Position numbers and translations under genes: made by a program. The notes under the pieces are model-generated. The model saw only the letters and a list, made by a program, of their open reading frames with translations, searched no databases and was not told the origin of the DNA. A DNA stretch of 6,745 bases from Chitinophagales bacterium (GTDB taxonomy: Bacteria > Bacteroidota > Bacteroidia > Chitinophagales > UBA10324). The stretch is from NCBI GenBank assembly GCA_013695775.1, contig JACCZV010000267.1:1-6745 (forward strand), written 5' to 3'. Positions 1 to 6,573 of the stretch are shown here, one piece after another (position 1 is the first letter of the stretch; each line of letters begins with the position of its first letter).

Positions 1-551
1 GCATGGCACTATTCAACTTAGGATTGCGTGGAAAGCACAATGTATACAACTCAATGGCAGCGGGCATTGTAGCCAGTAGTTTGGATATCCGGAAGGAGAT
101 TATAAGAGAGTCACTCTCTGATTTTAAATCGCTTGAACACCGGCTTGAATGGGTAGCAGATGTGCACGGCATAGAGTTCATCAATGATTCAAAAGCTACC
201 ACTGTAAATGCTGCGTGGTATGCGATGGAGAGCCTCACCAAGCCAATAATATGGATAGCAGGTGGGGTAGATAAGGGAAATGATTATTCATTGCTCGTGC
301 CGCTGGTGCTATCGAAGGTGAAGGCCATCGTGTGCATGGGAATTGACAACAGAAAGATTCATGAAGCATTTGGAAGATCTGTAGATATGATCGTAAATAC
401 TCAAAGCATGAATGACGCGGTGAAGTCGGCATACAGGCTTGCAACCAATGGGGAGTGTGTGCTGCTTTCCCCGGCCTGCGCAAGCTTTGATCTTTTTGAA
501 GACTTTGAAGACAGAGGAAGGCAGTTTAAAGAGATGGTGAAATCATTGTAA
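1..551 (+). CDS. murD: UDP-N-acetylmuramoyl-L-alanine--D-glutamate ligase (MurD), C-terminal part, cut by window start
   Basis: The cytoplasmic ligase MurD adds D-glutamate to UDP-MurNAc-L-Ala using ATP. Only about the last 183 codons are present. The frame is open to base 1, and the methionine codon at 3-5 is internal, since a full MurD is about 450 residues. Visible blocks, numbered from that methionine, are LRGKHNVYN (8-16, end of the central ATP-binding domain), EHRLEWV (45-51), INDSKATTVNA (60-70), AGGVDKGNDY (86-95) and LLSPACASFDLF (154-165) followed by EDRGRQF. The NDSKATT and SPACASFDLF blocks are typical of MurD and separate it from MurC, MurE and MurF. The missing part holds the UDP-binding domain and the ATP P-loop. 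The gene ends in TAA 64 bases before ftsW, as the Bacteroidota gene order predicts. Identity is firm; whether the upstream part is intact cannot be seen. Confidence 0.96.
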   Translation, partial: MALFNLGLRGKHNVYNSMAAGIVASSLDIRKEIIRESLSDFKSLEHRLEWVADVHGIEFINDSKATTVNAAWYAMESLTKPIIWIAGGVDKGNDYSLLVPLVLSKVKAIVCMGIDNRKIHEAFGRSVDMIVNTQSMNDAVKSAYRLATNGECVLLSPACASFDLFEDFEDRGRQFKEMVKSL

Positions 552-562
552 AAAGTTTACGG

Positions 563-577
563 AGAGATCAGTTCTCT
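563..577 (+). other. Short inverted repeat (weak hairpin) after murD
   Basis: AGAGA (563-567) and TCTCT (573-577) are exact reverse complements around a 5-base loop, TCAGT. The stem is short, has only two G-C pairs, and is not followed by a T-run, so it does not look like an intrinsic terminator. It lies in the murD-ftsW spacer. It may be chance; a minor role in mRNA processing or attenuation is only speculation. Confidence 0.2.
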
Positions 578-590
578 AAGTGGTATAAAA

Positions 591-612
591 AAATTTTAAT
601 AGAAATTTTAAT
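591..612 (+). repeat. 10-bp AT-rich direct repeat just upstream of ftsW
   Basis: AAATTTTAAT occurs at 591-600 and again at 603-612, with a 12-base period. The second copy ends 3 bases before the ftsW start codon. The repeat is plain in the sequence. It leaves the ftsW leader unstructured and A/T-rich, as is usual for genes translated without a Shine-Dalgarno sequence. No function is evident, and such repeats arise easily in AT-rich DNA. Confidence 0.5.
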
Positions 613-615
613 TCA

Positions 616-1785
616 ATGGATTACGCTTCAATTCAGGTTGAACATATTTTCAGAAAAACAAAAGGTGATAAATACATCTGGTTGGTCGTCATCTTCCTTT
701 CAATAATATCAATGCTCGCCGTCTACAGCTCTACCGGCTCACTGGCTTTTAAATACCAGGGAGGAAATATGGAGTATTATTTCATGAAGCAGGTGATGAT
801 GATTTTGTTCGGCCTCTTGCTGATGTATCTTGCTCATAAGATAAATTACACATATTATTTAAGGATATCGCAATTGCTTTTGTATCTGTCTATTCCTCTT
901 CTCGCCTTTACCTTATTTTCCGGAGTTGAGATCAATGATGCACGAAGGTGGCTCACCATCCCGGTAGTAAATGTTTCTTTTCAAACCTCTGACCTGGCGA
1001 AGCTGGCGCTGATAATGTATCTCGCCAGGGTGCTTGCTAAGAACCAGGGAAACATAAAAGATTTTAAGCAAGGGTTTCTTCCTGTGATGCTTCCGCCTAT
1101 GCTGGTTTGCGGATTGATTGCTCCTTCAAACCTATCCACGGCCTCTATTCTTTTTGCGACATGCCTGCTGCTTATGTTTATCGGAAGGGTGAACATGAAG
1201 TACATTGCTATAATGGCCGGAGCCGGAATTCTTTTGCTTGGTCTGATCATCGTTGTTGCAATGAATACTTCTTTTCATGCCCGTGTTGATACATGGGGCA
1301 GCCGTATGCAAGATTTTTTCGGGCATGGACAGGAGGCATATCAGGTGCAGCAATCAAAAATTGCCATAGCGAATGGAGGATTTTTTGGCGTGGGCCCTGG
1401 AAACAGCTCTCAGCGAAATTTCTTGCCCTCCCCATATTCTGATTTCATATATGCGATCATCATTGAAGAATATGGTTTTATCGGCGCCTTATTGTTAATT
1501 GTCTTGTATCTCTTCTTTCTGCTGCGATGCATCAAGCTTTTTACAAAAAGCCCCGGAGCGTTCGGAGCTTTTCTTGCCGTTGGCCTGAGCTTTAGCATGG
1601 TTGTGCAGGCATTGATCAATATGGCGGTGGTGGTTCATTTGCTTCCTACAACTGGGGTAACATTGCCAATGGTGAGTATGGGTGGAACCTCACTTTGGTT
1701 TACGAGTCTTGCTATTGGAATAATTCTAAGCGTGAGCCGGAATGTTGAACAAGAAGTTGAACAAAATGAGGGAAGAAAAACTTAA
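616..1785 (+). CDS. ftsW: Septal peptidoglycan glycosyltransferase FtsW (SEDS family)
   Basis: FtsW is an integral inner-membrane SEDS enzyme that polymerises lipid II into septal glycan together with its partner transpeptidase (FtsI/PBP3). The 389-residue product has a short cytoplasmic N-terminus, then about ten hydrophobic segments. Clear ones lie near residues 20-38, 58-73, 84-101, 155-190, 196-216, 278-307, 316-340 and 348-374. SEDS marks are NDARRWLTIP (107-116), SDLAKLA (125-131), GVGPGNSSQRNFLPSPYSDF (258-277), IIEEYGFIGA (282-291) and SMGGTSL (354-360). Asp276, in YSDFIYA, aligns with the proposed catalytic aspartate of the family (HTDFIF in E. coli). The usual PDLGT block is replaced by SNLST (171-175). 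ATG 616 is the only ATG after an in-frame TAA at 586-588. Adjacency to murD and murG, and the septal gene cluster, favour FtsW over the related elongation protein RodA. Confidence 0.95.
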   Translation: MDYASIQVEHIFRKTKGDKYIWLVVIFLSIISMLAVYSSTGSLAFKYQGGNMEYYFMKQVMMILFGLLLMYLAHKINYTYYLRISQLLLYLSIPLLAFTLFSGVEINDARRWLTIPVVNVSFQTSDLAKLALIMYLARVLAKNQGNIKDFKQGFLPVMLPPMLVCGLIAPSNLSTASILFATCLLLMFIGRVNMKYIAIMAGAGILLLGLIIVVAMNTSFHARVDTWGSRMQDFFGHGQEAYQVQQSKIAIANGGFFGVGPGNSSQRNFLPSPYSDFIYAIIIEEYGFIGALLLIVLYLFFLLRCIKLFTKSPGAFGAFLAVGLSFSMVVQALINMAVVVHLLPTTGVTLPMVSMGGTSLWFTSLAIGIILSVSRNVEQEVEQNEGRKT

Positions 1786-2911
1786 GGCAATCATTAGTGG
1801 TGGCGGTACTGGCGGGCATATTTTTCCTGCCATTGCTATCGGGAATGCGCTTAAAAATATTCATCCTTCTATGGAAATACTATTTATCGGAGCAACAGGA
1901 CGCATGGAGATGGAGACAGTACCAAAATATGGATTCAAAATACTTGGATTGCCTGTCGCTGGATTGCAGCGTGGATCTTTGCTTAAAAATTTGATGTTGC
2001 CGGTGAAAGTTCTTTTGAGCCTTGCCGGCGCGCGATCAATTATACAGGAATTTAAACCTCATGTGGTAGTGGGAGTAGGAGGTTATGCGAGTGGCCCTGT
2101 TTTATTTGTCGCGTCGATGATGCGAAAGCCTACGCTGATTCAGGAACAAAATTCACACGCGGGCATCACCAATAAAATACTAGGCAAGCGGGTGGATAAA
2201 ATTTGCGTGGCATATGATCACATGGATAAATTTTTTCCTGCGGAAAAAATCATGATCACCGGCAACCCGGTGCGTAAAGACATTCGCTATCTGGAGGGTA
2301 AGAAAGAAGAAGCAATAAAATATTTCAAATTAAATCCTGGGTTGAGAACATTGCTCGTGGTAGGAGGCAGCCTCGGCTCAAGAGTTATCAATGAGAGCAT
2401 TCGAATTCAATTGGAGCCTATCAGGCAAGAAAGAATACAAGTAATATGGCAGACGGGTAAAAATTATTTTTCTGAATATGATGCAGCGCTAAAAGGGTTC
2501 GATGAAAAAATAAAAATTATGTCATTCATCGATCGCATGGATCTTGCCTATGCCGTCGCTGACGTGGTGATCTCAAGGGCAGGGGCTTTGTCTATTTCAG
2601 AACTGTGCCTCGCTAGTAAGGCATCTGTTCTGGTGCCATCTCCAAATGTTGCAGAGGATCACCAGACTAAAAATGCAATGGCACTTGTAAATAAGGAGGC
2701 CGCACTTTATGTAAATGATGGAGATGCATTAAAAGATTTGGTTACTACTGCTTTGCAATTGATAAAAAACGAACCGCTGCAGCAAAGATTACGATTGAAT
2801 ATCAGCAAGCTTGCGAAGCCCCATGCAGATGATGCCATTGCAGAAGAGGTGATGAAATTAGTTCATGAAGGTGTGTCAAAACCACACCGTCAGATACAAT
2901 CCGCTTTTTAA
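1766..2911 (+). CDS. murG: UDP-GlcNAc : lipid I N-acetylglucosaminyltransferase (MurG)
   Basis: MurG is a peripheral GT-B glycosyltransferase on the cytoplasmic face of the membrane. It transfers GlcNAc from UDP-GlcNAc to lipid I, giving lipid II, the substrate of FtsW. From the chosen start it has 381 residues. The N-terminal acceptor domain shows GGGTGGH (12-18), GVGGYASGP (103-111), EQNSHAG (127-133) and GNPVR (166-170). The C-terminal donor domain shows GGSLGS (200-205), FIDRMDLAYAVADVVISRAGA (254-274), Glu279 and EDHQTKNA (297-304), which are nucleotide-sugar binding positions in the family. ATG 1742 is also in frame and would give 389 residues. ATG 1766 is preferred because it puts the glycine-rich loop about 11 residues in, as in homologues, and follows an A-rich leader; neither has a Shine-Dalgarno sequence. 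The gene overlaps the 3' end of ftsW by 20 bases (44 with the earlier start), suggesting coupled translation. Confidence 0.95.
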   Translation: MREEKLKAIISGGGTGGHIFPAIAIGNALKNIHPSMEILFIGATGRMEMETVPKYGFKILGLPVAGLQRGSLLKNLMLPVKVLLSLAGARSIIQEFKPHVVVGVGGYASGPVLFVASMMRKPTLIQEQNSHAGITNKILGKRVDKICVAYDHMDKFFPAEKIMITGNPVRKDIRYLEGKKEEAIKYFKLNPGLRTLLVVGGSLGSRVINESIRIQLEPIRQERIQVIWQTGKNYFSEYDAALKGFDEKIKIMSFIDRMDLAYAVADVVISRAGALSISELCLASKASVLVPSPNVAEDHQTKNAMALVNKEAALYVNDGDALKDLVTTALQLIKNEPLQQRLRLNISKLAKPHADDAIAEEVMKLVHEGVSKPHRQIQSAF

Positions 2912-2919
2912 GTGAATGA

Positions 2920-4284
2920 ATGAATCTTAAAGAAATCCAAAGCATATACTTCATTGGCATTGGTGGCATAGGCATGAGTGCCCTGGCAAAATATTTTCAT
3001 TTGAATGGAAAAATTGTTTCAGGGTACGACAAGTTTCCATCCCCACTAACAACTGAAATGATGAGTGCAGGCATTGCAATTCATTTCGAAGAAGACATTG
3101 CCACGATACCTAAAGATGCTGATCTGGTGGTATATACTCCTGCTGTTCCATCCGATCATCAGGAGCTGCTCTATTATCAGAACCATAACTATAAAGTGAT
3201 TAAACGTGCTGACCTGCTTGAAGCCGTTACAAAAAATGCCTTCACCATTGCCGTAGCCGGAACGCATGGCAAAACTACCACGGCATGTATGGTTGCGCAT
3301 ATCCTCAAATACTCCGGGTTCGACTGTACGGCATTTTTGGGCGGGATTGCGGCTAATTATGATTCTAATTTTTTGTCTGGAAAAAATGATGTTGTGGTGG
3401 TGGAAGCGGATGAGTTCGATCGTTCTTTTTTGAAGTTACATCCGGATATTGAAGTCATCACCTCAAGCGATGCGGATCATCTTGATATCTATGGCACAAC
3501 TCAGGATGTTGAAAAATCATTTGCTGATTTCGCGGGAAAATTAAAAACGGATGGTAAGCTCATTACAAAAGAAAATCTCTCCTTTCTGAAATACGTACCC
3601 CAAACAAGGAATATTTGTTATTATGATATAGAGGATGTGCGATCAGATTTTTATTCTGCCGATCTGCAACTGATTGATGGTACGTATCAGTTTACCTTTC
3701 ATGCTCCAAAAGATATAATTGAAAACATTCACCTTTCCATTGCAGGAAGGCATAATGTCGAAAATGCTGTTGCAGCAGCAGCAGTTGCTTATACACTTTC
3801 TATTCCCAAAGAAAAGATTAGTAAAGCACTCAGCACTTTCAAAGGAGTTAAGCGGAGGTTTGAGTTCATTGTAAAAAATGAAAGCGTTGTCTACATTGAT
3901 GACTACGCTCATCATCCTGTGGAGATCAATGCCTTTCTTAGCTCAGTGCGTGAAATTTTTCCAGATAGGAAAATTACGTGTGTGTTTCAACCTCATCTCT
4001 TTAGTCGTACCCGGGATTTTGCGAATGAATTCGGCAAGGCATTGTCTACTTGCGATGACCTCATACTTCTGCCGATCTATCCGGCAAGAGAAGCGCCTAT
4101 AGATGGTATAAGCTCTAATATGTTGCTTGGTAAGATTTCTATACCTAGAAAAATAGTATGTGAAAAAAACCAATTAATTGGTGAGCTGGCTAAAAGAGCT
4201 CCTAAACTGGTAGTAACCATGGGGGCTGGTGACATTGATCAATTAGTGCAGCCTACAAAATTTTTTTTAACCCGACAGCATTGA
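2920..4284 (+). CDS. murC: UDP-N-acetylmuramate--L-alanine ligase (MurC)
   Basis: MurC is the first Mur ligase: it joins L-alanine to UDP-MurNAc with ATP in the cytoplasm. At 454 residues it is full length. The UDP-binding domain opens with FIGIGGIGMSALA (11-23). The central domain has the P-loop GTHGKTTT (114-121, Lys118), EADEFD (162-167) and DADHLDIYG (184-192). AGRHNVENA (275-283) leads into the C-terminal domain, with KGVKRRFEF (308-316), YIDDYAHHP (325-333), FQPHLFSRT (356-364) and TMGAGD (433-438). The DDYAHHP and QPHLFSRT blocks distinguish MurC from MurD, MurE and MurF. ITSSDADH replaces the VTNIEADH seen in E. coli, a form I associate with Bacteroidota. It starts 8 bases after the murG stop, within GTGAATGAATGAATC, where ATG 2920 is the only ATG that opens the long frame. 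A T8 run lies at 4261-4268 near the 3' end. Identity is firm. Confidence 0.97.
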   Translation: MNLKEIQSIYFIGIGGIGMSALAKYFHLNGKIVSGYDKFPSPLTTEMMSAGIAIHFEEDIATIPKDADLVVYTPAVPSDHQELLYYQNHNYKVIKRADLLEAVTKNAFTIAVAGTHGKTTTACMVAHILKYSGFDCTAFLGGIAANYDSNFLSGKNDVVVVEADEFDRSFLKLHPDIEVITSSDADHLDIYGTTQDVEKSFADFAGKLKTDGKLITKENLSFLKYVPQTRNICYYDIEDVRSDFYSADLQLIDGTYQFTFHAPKDIIENIHLSIAGRHNVENAVAAAAVAYTLSIPKEKISKALSTFKGVKRRFEFIVKNESVVYIDDYAHHPVEINAFLSSVREIFPDRKITCVFQPHLFSRTRDFANEFGKALSTCDDLILLPIYPAREAPIDGISSNMLLGKISIPRKIVCEKNQLIGELAKRAPKLVVTMGAGDIDQLVQPTKFFLTRQH

Positions 4285-4287
4285 AAA

Positions 4288-5169
4288 ATGATGAAAAATT
4301 TTAGGAATAGAATCAAACAGGTCCTAATCACAATTTTCTGGGCAGGTTGTATAATCGGCATTGCTCTGTTGCTCGGTGCATCCATCACCAATCATCAAAA
4401 TCTATTCTTTAAATCAATAAAGGTAAATATCGATGAGAGCAGCGGAATGCTCTTTTTGTCGAGATATGATGTGATTGATTTTTTGAGAGAGGATCAGATA
4501 AACATAGATCAATCGAAGCCCCTTCATTGGGTAAATTATGGAAAGTTAGAACAGGCAATAGAAAACAACCCATATGTTGAAAATGCAGAGTTATTTGTAG
4601 ATGCTGACGGAAACATTCAAATAAATATAAAGCAGCGCACACCCATATTACGGGTTATTAACAATAGGGGTGTGAGTTATTACCTTGATGAACACGCAAG
4701 GAAGATGCCTCTCTCTAGTAAATTTACAACACGTGTTCCGGTGGCGACTGGAAAAATTTATGCTGGTTCAGAAAATGAAAACACATATGATTCGGTGATA
4801 ATAAAAAATCTATTTGTGGTTGCCAGCTTCATCAACAGCGATCCATTCCTGACATCGCTTACGGAGCAAATCGTCGTTAATACAGAGGGGGAGTTTGAGA
4901 TTATACCTCGCATTGGCAATCATAAAATCCTCATTGGAGATACAAGCAATCTTGATGGGAAATTTGAAAAGCTTCAGGGTTTTTATAAAGAAATAACAAC
5001 CCACGGCGGATGGAATGACTATAGCCTAATCAATTTGAAATACGAAAATGAAGTGTATTGCAAAAAGAGAACCTCCGCAGCAAATATGCATGGCACAGCA
5101 AGAGCTAAGTCAAACAATGTAAACAAGGCAGCGAGTCAGCAAAAATTTTCAACCAATAACCCAAATTAA
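4288..5169 (+). CDS. ftsQ: Cell division protein FtsQ/DivIB
   Basis: FtsQ is a bitopic inner-membrane protein that joins the divisome and, in well-studied bacteria, binds FtsB and FtsL and links early and late division proteins. The 293-residue product has a very short basic cytoplasmic end (residues 1-10), one transmembrane helix (about 11-32) and an extracytoplasmic remainder. Residues about 42-117 look like the POTRA domain (FKSIKVNI, FLSRYDVIDFL, ENNPYVENAELFVDADGNI, INIKQRTPI). The following beta region holds RVINNRGVSYYLDEHARKMP (122-141) and ends in YSLINLKYENEVYCKK (245-260). Residues 261-293 form a polar tail rich in Ala, Ser, Asn and Lys, probably disordered. Sequence conservation in this family is low, so the call rests on topology, the NIKQRTPI and INLKYENEV blocks, length and position between murC and ftsA. 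The start is a doubled ATGATG; 4291 is equally possible. It lies 3 bases after murC. Confidence 0.92.
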   Translation: MMKNFRNRIKQVLITIFWAGCIIGIALLLGASITNHQNLFFKSIKVNIDESSGMLFLSRYDVIDFLREDQINIDQSKPLHWVNYGKLEQAIENNPYVENAELFVDADGNIQINIKQRTPILRVINNRGVSYYLDEHARKMPLSSKFTTRVPVATGKIYAGSENENTYDSVIIKNLFVVASFINSDPFLTSLTEQIVVNTEGEFEIIPRIGNHKILIGDTSNLDGKFEKLQGFYKEITTHGGWNDYSLINLKYENEVYCKKRTSAANMHGTARAKSNNVNKAASQQKFSTNNPN

Positions 5170-5172
5170 ATA

Positions 5173-6474
5173 ATGATGAACTCAGAATTTATTGTTGGAC
5201 TCGATATCGGCACTACAAAAATCTGCGTAATCGTTGCGCGTAGAAATGAACATGGAAAAATTGAGGTGGTTGGTATAGGTAAATCTGAATCCCTTGGTGT
5301 TTCACGAGGTGTAGTAGCCAATATTGATAAAACTGTGGATGCTATAAGTAAAGCAGTGCGGGATGCAGAGGATAATTCAGGTGTAGAGATCAGGAATGTA
5401 TATGTGGGAATAGCAGGCCAGCACATTAAAAGCCTGCAACACCGTGGAATACTTGTACGTGACAATATGGACACGGAGATTAGCAAGGAAGACATTCGCC
5501 GGCTGGCCGATGACATGAAACGCTTAGTGGTAAATCCCGGCGACCGCATCATTCATGTGCTTCCCCAGGAATATATTGTAGATAATGAAGCGGGCATAAA
5601 GGATCCTGTGGGTATGGCTGGCATCCGCCTGGAGGCAAACTTTCACATTATCACAGGACAGATCAGCGCCGCGCAAAACATCCGTAAATGTGTTGACAAA
5701 GCGGGGCTTAATATGGTAGATATGATTCTTGAACCGCTCGCATCTTCGTCTGCCGTGCTCAGTGTAGAAGAGAAAGAGGCGGGTGTTGCACTCGTAGATG
5801 TAGGCGGTGGCACCACTGACATCGCAATATTTCAGGATGGCATTATCCGGCATACGTATGTGATACCTTTTGGAGGAAATGTGATCACAGATGACATAAA
5901 AGAGGGATGCATGGTAATGCGTAATCAGGCAGAAATTCTCAAGCTGCGCTTCGGTAGTGCCATAGCTGACGGATCAATGGATAATCAGATCGTCTCCATT
6001 CCCGGCCTGAGGGGTCGTGATGCAAAAGAAATCTCAGTACGCAATCTTTCAAACATCATCAATGCAAGGATGGAAGAGATTCTTGAGCATGTTGATTCAG
6101 AGATAAATATTTCAGGATACAAAAGCAAATTAATAGCAGGTGTAGTAATTACGGGCGGCGGAGCCCAGCTTAAGAACCTTGTGCAACTGACGGAATATAT
6201 CACAGGCCTTGATGCCCGCATTGGATTGCCCATAGAACATCTTGCTCCGGTAAAGCTTGATACGGTGAAGCATCCAATGTACTCTACAGGTGTGGGGCTG
6301 ATATTAAAAGGATTTGAAGATTACGATTACAAGCATGAGAAGCAAGTGCTGGAACTAAGCCAGCCTGCAGGAGAGGAAACAATAGAGGAAAAGAAGGACC
6401 GCAAAAAATTCTTTGGATCTTTTTTCGAAAATGCAAAGAATTTTTTCAGCGAAGGAGTGGATGAGCAGCTATGA
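5173..6474 (+). CDS. ftsA: Cell division protein FtsA (actin-like FtsZ membrane anchor)
   Basis: FtsA is an actin-fold ATPase that polymerises under the membrane, tethers FtsZ filaments and recruits later divisome proteins. In the 433 residues, the phosphate-1 loop is GLDIGTTKI (9-17), phosphate-2 is VDVGGGTTDIAIF (208-220) and the adenosine motif is VVITGGGAQLKN (324-335). The FtsA-specific 1C subdomain, which replaces actin 1B, lies at about 85-165 after YVGIAGQHIKS (77-87). EPLASSSAVLS (187-197) is also typical. A charged linker (about 388-410) leads to an amphipathic end, KKFFGSFFENAKNFF (411-425), the expected membrane-targeting helix. This helix and the 1C region separate FtsA from MreB, PilM and DnaK. 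The start is a doubled ATGATG (5173 or 5176) 3 bases after ftsQ, with no Shine-Dalgarno sequence, so translation is probably coupled. The stop is followed by the largest spacer in the window, before ftsZ. Confidence 0.97.
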   Translation: MMNSEFIVGLDIGTTKICVIVARRNEHGKIEVVGIGKSESLGVSRGVVANIDKTVDAISKAVRDAEDNSGVEIRNVYVGIAGQHIKSLQHRGILVRDNMDTEISKEDIRRLADDMKRLVVNPGDRIIHVLPQEYIVDNEAGIKDPVGMAGIRLEANFHIITGQISAAQNIRKCVDKAGLNMVDMILEPLASSSAVLSVEEKEAGVALVDVGGGTTDIAIFQDGIIRHTYVIPFGGNVITDDIKEGCMVMRNQAEILKLRFGSAIADGSMDNQIVSIPGLRGRDAKEISVRNLSNIINARMEEILEHVDSEINISGYKSKLIAGVVITGGGAQLKNLVQLTEYITGLDARIGLPIEHLAPVKLDTVKHPMYSTGVGLILKGFEDYDYKHEKQVLELSQPAGEETIEEKKDRKKFFGSFFENAKNFFSEGVDEQL

Positions 6475-6573
6475 TTGCATAGTGACAGGTAAAACCTAAG
6501 GGAGTTCCAAAGTTATTGTAGTGAACAATTAACGGAAAAAAAAATTAATAACAAAAATCTAAATTCGAAAAAT
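6475..6573 (+). promoter_or_regulatory. 99-base AT-rich ftsA-ftsZ spacer, possible ftsZ leader or control region
   Basis: This is the longest non-coding stretch in the window. It contains an inverted repeat, ATTGT (6515-6519) and ACAAT (6525-6529), around the loop AGTGA, then an A-run at 6536-6544 and an AT-rich leader up to ATG 6574. TAAATTCG (6560-6567) resembles the Bacteroidota -7 element TAnnTTTG with one mismatch. However, no TTG lies at the right distance upstream, and transcription would begin at about the start codon itself. A separate ftsZ promoter is therefore possible but not shown. There is no T-run after the inverted repeat, so no intrinsic terminator. Confidence 0.3.

Noticed and set aside
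3..5. ATG at base 3 as the true start of the first gene
   Set aside because: The protein from there begins in the middle of MurD, just before the conserved GKHNVYN block, and the frame is open to the window edge, so the gene starts upstream.
235..483. 82-codon open frame on the - strand opposite murD
   Set aside because: It lies wholly inside the murD coding region, has no recognisable motif, and the + strand frame matches MurD throughout.
563..577. Intrinsic terminator after murD
   Set aside because: The stem is only 5 bp with two G-C pairs, and no T-run follows on the + strand.
1107..1289. 60-codon + strand open frame inside ftsW
   Set aside because: It is out of frame within a conserved FtsW coding region and shows no independent features.
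5166..5853. Open frames of 128 and 109 codons on the - strand opposite ftsA
   Set aside because: They are compositional shadows of ftsA. The translations are Ser/Arg/Ile-rich without family features, and the sense frame is strongly conserved FtsA.
6560..6567. TAAATTCG as a -7 promoter element for ftsZ
   Set aside because: It has one mismatch to TAnnTTTG, no TTG at the proper upstream distance, and would place the transcript start at about the start codon. It is mentioned only as a possibility within the spacer.
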